Assembly: GCA_958295665.1 (NCBI GenBank) | Contig: OY282558.1 | Coordinates: 330,247,106 to 330,311,105, forward strand | From: Tipula vernalis | Taxonomy: Eukaryota > Arthropoda > Insecta > Diptera > Tipulidae | Direction: 5' to 3' | DNA length: 64,000 nucleotides | Shown: positions 43,481-55,325 of the stretch, in pieces | How positions within the stretch are numbered: position 1 is the stretch's first letter | Layout of the letters: each line of letters begins with the position of its first letter | Notes under the pieces: model-generated | What the model was told of the DNA's origin: nothing | The model's database searches: none | Seen by the model: only the letters and a program-made list of their open reading frames with translations | Translations under genes and position numbers: made by a program

Positions 43481-43914
43481 TTTAAAAAAAACTTTATTAT
43501 AATTGAGGCTTTATTACTATAATATAATATTACTACAACTATTATTATAATTAGATTAATTTTATATTTATATTATTATAACATTATATTACCAAATATT
43601 TTATTATTATTAATATTATAGTTATGTCTTTTGATTTTAAATTAATTATTATTTTATATAAATTGAATTTGAAATAAAAATGAAATATACTGTTTTAAAA
43701 ATTATATTATGTATTTTTATTACTACATAATTCTCATATTACAAAATACTCATTTCCAAAAAATAAATATTTTCTTAGTACATATTTGACATATCAAGCT
43801 GCAGTTAAAATTAATTTTGGTAAAATTTAAAGCGTCTTAGTTCACATCCCAATTTCTATGCAATAATCGAATATTTTTATCAAAAGCTAATTATGATATT
43901 TCTTAATTCAATTA

Positions 43915-44480
43915 TAATTGAATTAAGAAAAAGTTTGCTTTTGATAATAATTTGCTATTAAATTTAAATCGGAATATTTGCTTTATTTGAGAAAGTGTAA
44001 GATTAATTTAATACGTCTTGATCTAAAATCAAATTTTAAGTTAATTTGAGTTAAGAAATTATTTGCTATTGATAAGAATTTTTTATTAAATTTAAATCAG
44101 AAAACTTGCTGTATTTAAGAAAGTGTAAGATTAAATTAATACACCTTCATCTAAAATCTAATTTTAACTTTACTTGAATTAAGAATTAATTTGCTTCTGA
44201 TAAGAATACATATTCAATTTAAATCAGAATGCTAGTTTTATTTGAGAAAGGGCAAGATTAATTTAATATCATTTTTACTTGAATATAGATAACCCATATT
44301 CTATATTCAAGCAAGAATGATATCGAATTAATCTTACCCTTTTTCAAATAAAGCAAGTATTCCAATGTAAATTTAATAGATAATTCTTATAAAAAGAAAA
44401 TTATTTCTTAATTCAAGTAAAATTAAAATTTTATTTTAGATCAGGATGTATTAAATTTAATCGAAATTGTACTTCGCTTA
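43915..44480. repeat. ~127-bp tandem repeats plus inverted copy near the right end
   Basis: Units starting GA(A/G)TTAAGAA at 43920, 44047 and 44176, each with TTGCT...GATAA, TTTAAATC and GTAAGATTAA blocks. An inverted copy follows at ~44290-44470, with a hairpin CTTGAATATAGA/TCTATATTCAAG (about 44278-44311) at the turn. Confidence 0.65.
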
Positions 44481-44749
44481 AGCAAGAGCCACATTCTTGG
44501 CATAAACAATAATCATTTAAAAATAAATGATAAATTTAGCAAAATAATTCTAGATTTAAGAAATGATATTTTCCATTGAATTTAAAATGAGTTTCTTAAA
44601 AGAAGAAAAACGAAAATGTATTATATTATTCGACCCATTTTTCCATTTAATCAAGTGGCTTGATTAGCTGAAAATCAAGGGGTAAAAATTATTAAATATA
44701 GCAAGTTTTGTTTAATAATAGCAATCTTTTTTTACTGTGTAGTGTTTAG

Positions 44750-45560
44750 TGGTGCCCTAATGAGCACAACCACTCAAACTGGCGAGCACAGCTATAAGGC
44801 TCAAATCCATGTTTATGTAGACCTGTAATAATACAAGACACTCATCTATTTTGTATAACAGAGACATCGCTGGTACTACCGATTACATGATTCCATCACC
44901 ATCTTTTGAGGAAAGGTTTCGTCTTGAAGTTCCCTACTAAGAGGACTGGCTGAGTGAACAGATGTTGAACTCCGAAGTTTTGAACTTCTCCACGGATGGT
45001 TCAAAAATGGATGGTAGGATTGGTGGTGGTTTTCTGTAAGAAACTGAATGTGTACCTCTCATTTCGTCTCCCCGACTATTGCAACGTTTTTCAAGCTAAT
45101 TTAATCGTGATAATGGAGGCCGTGGATTGGTTGAGGTATAAAGTAATATATGTACGGGGTATTCGCATTTTTACGCACAGTCAGGCCGCTATTACAACGC
45201 TACGATCTTACTTCCTTACGTCGAAGGTGGCTCAGAGCTGTCTCTCATCTCTTAACGATATTTCAGATCATTTCAACATTCACTTAACATGGGTACCAGG
45301 GCATTTTAGTGTTGCGGGGGGATTTACCAAGTAAGGTAAACATTGAAATTCCGCTCGCTACATGCAAACTCTTACTTCAGAAAGAAGCTAGGAGAGCAGC
45401 GAACTACAGATGGTCCAATGGAACCTTGTATGTTATAACTGGGCAGATTTGGCCAAAACTAAATTAGGTAAGAACTGGACAGCTGTTATCACTTCGGCGT
45501 CGCTCAATTAGTATGGTCGTGGAGTTTGTTACAGGACGACGTAGCTTGCGCAAACCAGAT
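44750..45560 (+). pseudogene. LINE RNase H remnant
   Basis: Plus-strand pieces in several frames: DWLSEQMLNSEVLNFSTDGSKMDGRIGGG (first Asp, TDGSK), FQANLIVIMEAVDWLRYKV (Glu), IRIFTHSQAAITTLRSY (Asp changed to His) and HLTWVPGHFSVAG (VPGH), i.e. the RNase H domain of an I- or R1-like LINE. Loss of the Asp in THSQ and frameshifts mean it is dead. Position just right of the AT-rich element suggests that element split a LINE, but left (LOA RT end) and right pieces need not be the same copy. Confidence 0.7.
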
Positions 45561-45619
45561 GGACATTTTTAGCTGTAAGAAATATTTCTGTATTGCGCTT
45601 TTTATGATGAGTACGTGAC

Positions 45620-45825
45620 TTATTTCTTTCGTTCTCTCAGCCCTTGTATTGGCCTTCGAATTGAAATGATTTCTGATATAGTTTATATTCGTTATTTGTC
45701 TTTCATTGCGAATCGATACAGCGCGCAACTAAAAACAATAGCCAAAATTCTGACGCAGAAGCGGCCAAAGTATGCGTCGAAACGAAATAAGATCATTCTT
45801 TTACATGATTGCACTTCAATGCTCT
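45620..45825 (+). pseudogene. mariner-type transposase fragment
   Basis: Open frame 45615-45824 ends NRYSAQLKTIAKILTQKRPKYASKRNKIILLHDCTS, matching the mariner block before the second catalytic Asp (KRPEYAKRHDKVIFLHDNA in typical members). Only ~60 codons, no inverted ends found. Confidence 0.55.
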
Positions 45826-45836
45826 GAAGATTTCTA

Positions 45837-48160
45837 AACATATCGATAGAGCATCACAAATTTCGGAGATAATTTGAAAAATATCAAGAATTTCGAAATA
45901 ATCTTAAATATGTCGAATTTCCAAAGTATTTTTAATATTCTAGAAAGTTCTCAAATACCGAATTATCCGTAAATTTTGTTAAAATCTTGTATAAGCATAA
46001 AATATGTATTTGGAAAAATGATCAATTAGTTTTAAGTTTGATAATTAATATTTCAATAAGTTTGGATTTTAACTTAACTTTGAACGTTGAGCCTTTTTCA
46101 TACTTTTACGTTTTTGTTAAAATGTTTCATGTATTTGCAAAAATCAAGAACTTTTAATTTTATAAGTTTTCAATTATCAAAACTTTTTTAACCAAACCAT
46201 TTTACTCAGAAATATTATTTTACAAAGGGTGATGGAATTTTGACTAAAATTTAGAATATTTGTTCTCAAAGTTAATCATCAATCATCAAAAGCTTTTAGT
46301 TTTGAGAGGTTTTCAAACCAAACCATTTAATTCTAAAATTTGATATTTTAAATTTAGAATAGTTGTGGTCAATGAGCTTTAAGCTTGATAATAAATTTGT
46401 ACCTTTCGGGTTTGAACTTAACATTTGTAAGCCTTTTCATAATTTCAGGTTTTTGTTAAAATGTTTTATGAGCAAAAATTATGTTTTGCAAAAAATGGTA
46501 AGAACTATTAGTTTTAAGAGCTTTCAATTAGAAAAGCTTTTAAAACCAAACCATTTTACTCAGAAATTCGATATTACAAAGGGTAACGGAATTTAGAGAT
46601 AATTTAATATATTGGTTCTCAATGTAAATTATCAAGCGCTTTTAGTCAAACCAAACCATTTTACTAGGAAACTTGGTATTATAATATCAGATTTCATTTA
46701 TCGAAGCTGTTTGAATCAAATCAATTTACTAAGAAATTTTGTATTAAACACGACGACGGAATTGTGGGATAAATTTCGAATATTTGTTAACAATGAGCTT
46801 TAGACTTGATAATTAATCTATACTATGTATTTGGGTTTAAACTTAACATTTCTGAGCCGTTTAATAATTTCACGTTTTTGTTCAATGTTTTATGTACAAA
46901 AAATATGTATTTGCAAAAAGTTTCAAAAGCTTTTAGTTTTAAGAGCTTTCACTGATCGAAACTTTTTAAAAATTTATCCCAAAATTCCGTTACCCTTTGT
47001 AACGGAGTTTTGGGATAAATTTAGAAAATTTGTTTCCAATGAGCTTTAAGATAGATAATTAATTTATACTTTTTGGGTCTGTACTTAACATTTGAGAGGT
47101 TTTTCATAATTTGAGTTTTTTGTTAAAATATTTTTTGAACATAAATTATGTATTTGAAAAAAATGTCGAACTTTTAGTTTTAGGATGATTCACATATCGA
47201 AGCTTTTTAACCCAAATCATTTAGGTAGGATTTTGGAATAAATTTAGAATATTTGTTTTCAATAAGCGTTAAGATTAATATTAATTCATACTTTTTGGGT
47301 TAGATCTTAACATTTTTGAGCTTTTTAATAAAATGTTTGATGAGCATAAATTATGTATTTGAAAAAATTGTCAAGAGGTTTAGTTTTAAAAGCTTTCACT
47401 TATCAAAGCTTTTTAAAGAAACAATTTTACTTCGAAATTTGATTTTACCAACGATGATGAAATTTTGGCAGGATTTAGAATATTTGTGCTCAATGTATAT
47501 TATTAAGAGCTTTTAGTTTTAAGAGGTTTTCAAACCAAGCCATTTCCCTTTTAAATTTATTTTTATAAAAAAAGATGTTATCAATAGGCTTAAGGCTTGA
47601 TAATTTATTTATCCTTTATCGATAATTTTTCCCCCTTTCCATAAATGCTGTTTTCGTTAAAATGTTTTATAAGCATCAAATCAGGTATTTGCAAAAAATG
47701 TCAGGAGCTTTTAGTTTTAAGAGCTTTAACTTATCGTAGCATTTCAATTCTAATTATCTGACTCAGAAGTTTGATATTACAAAGGGCATTTTTTGAAAAA
47801 ATTTCAGAATATTTGTTCTCAACATAAATATCCTTCATCCAAAATCTGTTTCCATTTTCGAGCGTTCCACGTGTAAAAAAACCAATTGTTGTAATCAGGT
47901 TTAATTTTGTGGACATATTCGGGCCATCTTTCAAAAGTGGATGAAACAGAACGTGGTTCATTTGAATGGCCTAAAAGAAACGAAAATCTTGCAACTATAC
48001 GCAATGTCGAGTTCCAAATACGTATATTGATAAGGCATCAAAATTTCGAATACAATTTGAAAAATATCAAGATTTTCGAAATAATCTCAAAACTATCGAA
48101 TTTTCGAATAATCTTGAATATTCTTGAAAGTTCTCAAAAAGCAAATTATCCGTAAGTATG
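45837..48160 (+). repeat. Degenerate AT-rich repeat array bounded by a direct repeat
   Basis: Multiple copies of a ~220-420-bp unit with the order: CTTAACATTTTTGAGCCTTT, TTTTTGTTAAAATGTTT, AGCTTTTAGTTTTAAGAG, AACCAAACCATTTTACT, ATATTTGTTCTCAATGAGCT (CTTAACATTT near 46424, 46842, 47084, 47304). The ends, 45837-45980 and 48025-48155, are similar to each other in the same orientation (GAAAAATATCAAGA, TTCTAGAAAGTTCTCAAA-like). No coding. Confidence 0.7.
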
Positions 48161-49439
48161 TAAAACCGAGGGAAATCCTATACGTGCTAATCACTGCCAC
48201 GTACTACAGCGTAAATAATCTTAACATTCTTGAATAATTTTGAACAACCTACAGAAGATCGGAAAAATATCGAAATTTTGACATAATCTCAAAAAATCTT
48301 TTAAACATCATCATTTAGATTTATTATGTGTGTAACTCTACAAGTTCTTACAACTCAAAGCTAAGCACAGAACATTGCCTTACAAAACTCGATTGAATTC
48401 GAAAATCTTTAAAAATCTTGAATATTCCTAGGAATATCGAAAAACTTAAGAAATCTAGAATAAAACATGCGGAACAATCTCGATTACCCCAGACAAATTC
48501 GAAAAATCTCTATATTATATGAATGTCGATTAATCTCGAACAATTTCAATTGTACCGAAAAATCTGAATATTAATGAATAATTTCGGAAAGACTGTAAAA
48601 ATCTAAAAAACCCACGAAAATTCCGAAAATTCGTGTAAATATGGAATTATTTTTGAAGTAATTTAATATTACTAATACTACTAAGGAAGTTAAGGCTAAG
48701 CTCAACAAAACGATATGCAATAATAATGAAACCCTCAAATAGCATCGGATAATTTCATGAATATCGAGTAGGTTCTAAGATTCTCGATATAAGATAGGCT
48801 ATAAGCTACCTTTTTCAAATCAAATTTAAACTTTTCTAATCAAAACTTGATTTGTAAAAGGTTGAATTTGTTTGACTAAAGACTCAACTTGATTTGTAAA
48901 AGGTGGAATTGTGATAAATGCAACAGGGGTAATCTTGGAGTTATGCAAAACGTAAAATACAAACAAATCAACCCAGTAACACAACCCAGCCCGATTTCAA
49001 ATGAGTTTAGCTAATTTTCTTCTAAATCTAAATATTGGTCAAAATCTAAATTTATTTTTATTTCTTTGGATGCAGAACCGAGAATAAATGGTTGAGCATG
49101 TCTTACGAAAATATTTAATAGCCACAGGAACGATTTCTTCATTTTCTAAAAATTAGATCACCTTCTTAAAAAATTTCTAGAAAAGTACTATTCTGCAAAT
49201 TCGCACTTTAAGCCAAATCTGAGCTATCTAATGTTACTTAAATTTGAACTAATAAAGGAAATCTCGTGGGCCCTAACAACTGTGTGTTCCCTCCCGGTAC
49301 TGCAGGTGCTGCGGATACCTAGTTATGCCACTAATCGAAACCAACAACCAAGGACGAGTTGCCTCGCATGTTTACGACGGGGACCAGAAAGCGATAATGT
49401 ACTGATATGCAAGGATATTGATAAAAGCTATGTTTGCTA
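48161..49439. other. Unassigned AT-rich stretch
   Basis: 48200-48700 contains many short AATCTCGAA/AAAATCTT echoes. 48835-48912 has TTGATTTGTAAAAGGT(T/G)GAATT twice. 49231-49440 holds a 69-codon frame of no known family. No gene supported. Confidence 0.35.
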
Positions 49440-50725
49440 AAAGATGTAAAAAAGTGATTCGAATGACACGCAACAGATTAGCACGCTAAAGACAGAAATA
49501 ATAGTATAAATGAACTGATAACTCAGAACATAAAAATAGATGTAAACAAATTGTGGAAACATAGGATAGACGCTATAAAACCAGGTTCGGAAATGTTCAT
49601 CAATATTAAGCTGATAAACCAAGCGAAAGAGTATACAGCGACTGAAGATTGAAGAAAATGAGCCGTAAATATGAATTGAATCGGTATATGGTATATTTGT
49701 CATATTTACTAGAACGAGGTACGTATATCAGTACCCACGACCAACAAAACCTAAACATTCTGGGTTATCATATTGAAAGGCGAACTGTTCAAAAACTCGA
49801 ACAACTAATACTACAAAGAATAGAGCCGATCAAACGACAACATATCCAGAATAAGGCTAATCATGCCACAAAGGTAGAGTTCAGTACAACAAATAGATCC
49901 AACATACCCACAAGTTTCCCAGCTGATTAGAACTATTTTGTCAGCATGCAACAATTAACAAACATTTTGAAGTGTGGCAATAACAAAATATCATTCGGAC
50001 TGGACCACATACCTAGCTTAAACAATTACCGGAACAAATAATTGCGGAGTTATGAACACTATTCAACAACCAATTAAATAATAAAGCATTCCCAAAAATT
50101 TATCCAATCCAGCCTTCTACCCAACCTCGGGAAGATATATGAAATAATTATTTATGATAAACTTCAGTAGCACACTAATGCCCGGTTTCACAAAATAATA
50201 GCAATCTCTAGTTAAATAATATTCCCTCCCTTTCTTCTTTTATTAAATTGCGATTTATTTCAGAATACAAATTCAACGCTTGCTAATTTTATTTCTTTTT
50301 TTACATCAACATTTTAACTGGAGAGTTAAATATTTAACTGCCCAATTTCATCGAGCTCAATATTTAGCTGAATGCTAAATATTTCTATGTAAAAAAAAAA
50401 TATTATCAACTTGCATAGAATTTGTATTATGAAACAAAACGTAATTTTATAAAAGAAGAAAGGGAGAAAATACTATTTAACTAGGGATTGAATATTTTTT
50501 TGTGAATCCGGGCATAACAATCACAGCTGAATAAAAGACAACCAATTTGTATTCAGATACGGCTTAGATTCATGCAACATCTAAACTCACATCCGATATA
50601 TAGTATGTCACAACAATAATAATTTATTTGTATAGTACAGATTGTAATGTATCTGATAGAGCATGTATATTTATAATTTTCTACCTTTACTAAGGTTAAA
50701 AAAAAAAATTTCGACAGGTTGAACG
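49440..50725 (+). pseudogene. Jockey-type LINE fragment (linker and RT start), split by a MITE
   Basis: 49440-49620 reads RMTRNRLARKDRNNSINELI and KLWKHRIDAIKPGSEMFINIK, the linker between endonuclease and RT. 49930-50160 gives NNKISFGLDHIPSL, ALYTLFNNQLNNQAFPK-like and LLPNLGKIYEIIIYDKLQ, the first RT blocks. After the MITE at 50179-50514, DNQFVFRYGLDSCN (QFGFR block) continues the same domain. The catalytic Asp blocks are missing or beyond recognition. Confidence 0.6.
50179..50514. mobile_element. Tourist-like (PIF/Harbinger) MITE
   Basis: 336 bp, ends TGCCCGGTTTCACAAAA / TTTTGTGAATCCGGGCA with ~75 bp of imperfect inverted repeat. TAA on both sides (50176-50178, 50515-50517) is the usual Harbinger target duplication. 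Inserted in the Jockey fragment. Non-coding. Confidence 0.85.
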
Positions 50726-51559
50726 TTGAACCACCTTCAGCCGACAAATAAATATTTCATATACAAAGTAACTGAACGCACTCCAAATTATAAGAAGAAA
50801 ATGGAAACAGTGCTATTATTTAGTACTAAAATCAAAAATTATTTTGCCCCGGAATGACGTTTTTTATGTTAACTAATTAGGGTTGGTTACCAATTTGAAT
50901 TAACTTTCAAAATTCTGTAAAAATGAATTCAAATTCTACATATTGATTTATATTGGATACTTGATTTATATTAAAATGACATTAAAGGCCTTTGCAGGTC
51001 CATACCGGCTCATTAATTTTGATTATATAGAGGTTCCTTTGTTGTGGAAAGGGCCTTATTAAATAGTAAAAATCTTAAATCAAAGATCTTGTAATAATTG
51101 CTACATGATCTTTGGTTCGGTGTTTATTACTGTCTTAGTGTTTCGAATACACCATGGAGCATTAACGACATAATGTATTCAGTTACACTGTTACGGGAAT
51201 TTACCATTACCATTGTGCCACATATAGAGAATTCTTGAACGAACTTACCTCAATCACAGTGTTACTTTTTTCTTGTGAATGTACTTCAATGTATTTTTCA
51301 ATGCCAGACTCTTGTGCGAGGCGTAAAACTAATTACGTAACAATGGTGTATTATGGAAAGGTGATACGATTTGATTTATTTTCATTCACTTTTATTAGAC
51401 ATTTCCTTACTCAATCCTTAATATTATTTAATGACTTTGTGTAATATTTGTAGAGGTTTTATCTTTAGGGTGGCAGTTTTGAGATTTGGTCCGACAATAA
51501 GATAGGCATCTAGAAGCCTATTGAAAACACTAAAAATTGGTCAATAATGATGAAATACA
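50726..51559. other. Unassigned spacer
   Basis: AT-rich, with a 69-codon frame (51235-51441) of no recognised family. Nothing else seen. Confidence 0.35.
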
Positions 51560-51963
51560 GGGGGTCTATTATGAAATTTTCGACATCGCAAATTTTCGAC
51601 GTTGTCGAACAACTCGACAACGTCGAAAATAGCTATTATGAATTTTTCGACAATATCGAAAAAAAATTTAAAAAAAATATTAATTTATTAATTAGGAGGA
51701 AAAAAAAATAAAGTAAAAATTAAAATATACGTTACGAACTGAATAACTGAAATTTTTTTATCTCACGATTTATTATTGAGCACGTGCATGCATTTGTCAC
51801 CTTACGAGCAGTCGCATATTGTTCGACTTTATCGAAAACAAAGTTTCATAATAGGAAAATTTTCGATATGATCGCAAAAAAAGCGCGTCGAATAATTTCA
51901 TAATAGCTAATTTTCGACGTTGTCGAAAAAAAAGCGCGCGTCGAAAATTTCATAATAGGCCCC
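51560..51963. mobile_element. GGGGTCTATTATG MITE, copy 1
   Basis: ~404 bp with ends GGGGTCTATTATGAAATTTT and the reverse complement of GGGGCCTATTATGAAATTTT. Nearly identical to 54006-54406. Internal inverted motifs TTTTCGACGTTGTCG/CGACAACGTCGAAAA form extra hairpins near both ends. Target duplication not resolved. Confidence 0.8.
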
Positions 51964-52859
51964 GCTTGTTTTTTTTAAACTGTTGGTTTGAAGCATTTAG
52001 TCTTGAGAAGCTCTTTAATTATTACTTAGGATATTAACCTGATAGTTCAGTTAAATAATGCTGGACACTTTGGTTTCTTCTTACCGCATGACACATTTCA
52101 TTGTTATTCCATTTTAATTACATTATTAAATCAGAAATTATCCTTTTATCCTTGAGTCAGCATTCTCACTAATAGGAAATTATAATGCGGCCCCTCCCTA
52201 AACGTTGCCACCTTTGGCATTATTTAACGTTGTAATCACCAAGGGACCTGTTACTCGATTAAAATAATTCATGATCTGCTATGTATGTTTTACAGGTTAT
52301 GGAGGGCAGCACAATATATACTGGTTAAAATACAAAATGTCCAGACTACTCATTGAAGAAGGTATTTGTTGCTCGAATATAAGATATTAAGTCTTATTTC
52401 AACCAATATAAATGATTTAGCACCTTTAAAATAGTTCTTTTTGAACACAGACACTTACTCGTACATATCGTTATATGCCAATAATTCGTTTTTGTGCTCT
52501 TTTCTTTGTCACATTCCATATAGCTTATTACAGGTCTATCTAAGTGCTCAGTAGATAAGGATATTCCTTCTTGCTCTAACAAGTTGTTTGACATTTTTTC
52601 CCCCATTTATTTTGCATTTTCTTTATAAGACATTCAGTAACTTTTTTTGTCTTTTTGAGTATGTTTATCCATTGATAAAATCTCATTAACATTACGATTA
52701 GTATAAATTGATATAACACATAAATTTAACTATTATTGATTCGACTCAGACCTGTTTGGTAAAACAACAATTTTGTGATATTTTAATCTTTGCCTTGTTG
52801 AGGTAGTGAGAAGCTTGCTCACCAGATCGTTTGGATGAATTGTTAATATCAAGTAGCTG
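51964..52859. other. Unassigned spacer
   Basis: AT-rich, no coding or repeat recognised; a 70-codon minus-strand frame at 52394-52606 is not supported by any family. Confidence 0.35.
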
Positions 52860-53990
52860 GCACAGGAATCGCTAATTTATTCTCGTTTGAAACGAACCAT
52901 TGGGCATCTACTATGATCCTTAGAAATTTAGACTGGAACCGTTGAAGAATACCCAAGTTCGAGTTGCTAGTCATTCTCCACAGCTATATATCAAACGTCC
53001 TGATAGGTTTTATTACCATTTTATAGTACGGTAGTTTACTATATTGACCAATATACTTTTGACAGTTTCATTTCCAACAGCTTTGTCAGGATCATCATGT
53101 GATGAGTGTACTGCCGGGTTGTTCGCAAATATTACGACAGCTACTTGATTGCTTGTAGGCATGTATATCTGCGCTATATAGCAGATATAATATCGGGCCA
53201 AGCGCGGGCTTTTTTATTCGCATCCTGATGTTTTATAACAAGGTATCTGGCCAATGGATTTGATTTTAATAATCTGAGGAAATCTTGAGACAAACATTGC
53301 TTAATTTTGTGTTGTATGTAATCCCATATGCCAACCTTATCTAAAGCTTGTTGAATAAAGTGGAGCGTTCTGGTCTAAAGTCAAACCGATGGTCCGGAAT
53401 CAGCTTCTTCTTCAACAATATAGACTTTAGAGACTTAAGTAGTAATTTTTCAAATAATTTAGACATAATTGGTAGCAAGCTTATACGTCTGTACGGCATA
53501 ACTTCTTCTAGGGGCTTGCCTGATTTTGGTTTTAATATTGCTTGTGAAACCTTCAAATACGATTCAAAAATATACAATTCTAAGTACGGCGTTGAAAAAA
53601 TAGGTTAGAAATCCCCTAATACTCTTATCTGACAACCCTTGCAAAATTTTTTCTTTGAAAAGATCATATCCTGGCGCTTTTTTATGATTCAACTCTCTCT
53701 ATATCACTGTTCTTACTTCTAGGATAGAAAATTTCGTTATTGTACGAGTTGGTATTATTCTCTTCGTGTGCGGTTTCTGATGGATATCGTTGAAATACCC
53801 TTTCAAAATGGTCTGGAAATACTTCAGCATCTTCTTCATTATTTCTCGTCCAGTGTGACCGTCACTTTTACGTATCGGTGAAATATGTTGTTTTGGTTTT
53901 TCAGCTTCTTAGTCGCTTTCCACGGATTTTATTTGGAGTTTTCCTCAATGTATGGTATGTTCGATCCACCTTCATTTGCGCTTTCTTATT
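52860..53990 (-). pseudogene. Jockey-type LINE reverse-transcriptase remnant
   Basis: Minus-strand pieces: QAILKPKSGKPLEEVMPYRR, ISLLPIMSKLFEKLLLKSLK, KKLIPDHRFDFRPERST (53577-53341), then downstream MPTSNQVAVVIFANNPAVHSSHDDPDKA (53201-53013), where the catalytic FADD is changed to FANN. This fits Jockey RT. An upstream piece (53900-53600) resembles the linker. The family agrees with the endonuclease at 55.3-55.9 kb, so the two may be one element now split by the RTE-like piece and a MITE. Dead by the loss of the catalytic Asp pair and frameshifts. Confidence 0.75.
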
Positions 53991-54005
53991 TCGGTGTCAA
54001 AGTCT

Positions 54006-54406
54006 GGGGGTCTATTATGAAATTTTCGACATCGCAAATTTTCGACGTTGTCGAACAACTCGACAACGTCGAAAATAGCTATTATGAATTTTTCGACAAT
54101 ATCGAAAAAAAATTTTAAAAAAAATATTAATTTATTAATTAGGAGGAAAAAAATAAAATAAAAATTAAAATATACGTTACGAACTGAATAACTGAAATTT
54201 TTTTATCTCACGATTTATTATTGAATACGCGTATGCATTCGTCACCTTAAGAGCAGTCGCATATTGTTCGACTTTATCGAAAACAAAGTTTCATAATAGG
54301 AAAATTTTCGATATGATCGCAAAAAAAGCGCGTCGAATAATTTCATAATAGCTAATTTTCGACGTTGTCGAAAAAAAAGCGCGCGTCGAAAATTTCATAA
54401 TAGCCC
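54006..54406. mobile_element. GGGGTCTATTATG MITE, copy 2
   Basis: ~400 bp, same orientation and nearly identical to copy 1, 2.4 kb away, inserted in the LINE stack. Differences are a few substitutions (e.g. GAGCACGTGCATGCATTT versus GAATACGCGTATGCATTC) and A-run length. Confidence 0.8.
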
Positions 54407-54429
54407 TCCTGTTTCTTTGTCTGTCGTAG

Positions 54430-55325
54430 AAGCTCTATGTCGCTAATGGTGTTTGGCCGCAATCATTTTATTAGCCTTCTAAGGCATTTATTCGCAAACA
54501 CCTTCGGTGTGTGTTTCCATGATTCACACCCATACAGCAGTACTGATTTTACGCATGCGTTGAACAGTCGTAGCTTTGTGTTTCTTGACAGGACGGACGC
54601 ATTCCAGACTTTGTGAAGCATGTAGAAAGTGTTTCTTGCTTTGTTAATGCGTTGCCTTATATCTACTTCAATGCCGCATGTTTTTGCCACAAAAAACCAA
54701 GGTATACGAATTTTTCAACCTCTTCAATTAGCGTATAATTGATGGCGATTGGTGTACTAATGTTTGTGTTCAGTATCATGGCTTTTATTTTGCTGGTGTT
54801 GATTTTGAGACCAACTTCATGTGCTAGGTGACAGCTTCTGAATTTTCAGCTGTAAAATCGGCATACTTGTGTGTTAACAGGCATATATTATCTGCGTAAT
54901 TTAGATCATTGAACTGCCTCAGTGGTTCCTATTGGATACCATTTGGCGTTGAATTGTCAAGTTTGCGCATTACGTTGTCCAGTATTATCTTCGCTAATTG
55001 AAGTATTTATCACTTTGCTTTCCTCTGTGTCGAACCGTGTTTCCAGCATCCCGATACATTTCTTGAATTCGTTCAATTATCTTCTTAGGCATGACTATTT
55101 CGCAGAGTGCTTTCAATATTACGCCTCTGCTGATGGAATCGAACGAGCGCTCAAAGTCTACGAAGAGTAGATATAATAGTGAGTTCCATTCATTTGATAG
55201 CTCTATGATGATAAGGATTGATGTGATCTGTATGGCATTTAGTTACGTTTATCTCCCGCTTGTCGCGATCGATTTTCTTGACAACAATTTAAACTTCCCC
55301 ATTCGTTTCTTTCTCATTTTGTAGT
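54430..55325 (-). pseudogene. RTE-like non-LTR reverse-transcriptase remnant
   Basis: Minus-strand order: LNAIQITSILIIIELSNEW, LYLLFVDFERSFDSISRGVI (first Asp, FVDFERSFD), IVMPKKIIERIQEMYRDAGNTVRH, then FNDLNYADNICLLTH (active-site YADD changed to YADN), AHEVGLKINTSKIKAMI and, from 54690, EVDIRQRINKARNTFYMLHKVW, TKLRLFNACVKSVLLYGCESWK and NKCLRRLIK. The ending ...VKSVLLYGCE(T/S)W belongs to RTE-like elements. Frame changes and the lost Asp make it inactive. It separates the two Jockey parts. Confidence 0.75.

Larger units (their letters stand above)
40128..44741. mobile_element. Large AT-rich DNA element with inverted terminal regions
   Basis: The ends read ACACAGAAAGAAAT and TTTTTTTACTGTGT. 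About 40630-40800 is the inverted counterpart of 44500-44690 (GATTTTCAGCTAATCAAGCC in the left; its reverse complement near 44660). A second possible left end, ATACAGAAAAAAATAG, lies at 40580. The element sits between LINE fragments. No target duplication could be fixed, so the borders are uncertain. Only short frames are inside (see 43113). Confidence 0.5.

Noticed and set aside
54922..55324. Plus-strand frames under the RTE-like remnant
   Set aside because: Antisense of recognisable RT sequence on the minus strand.
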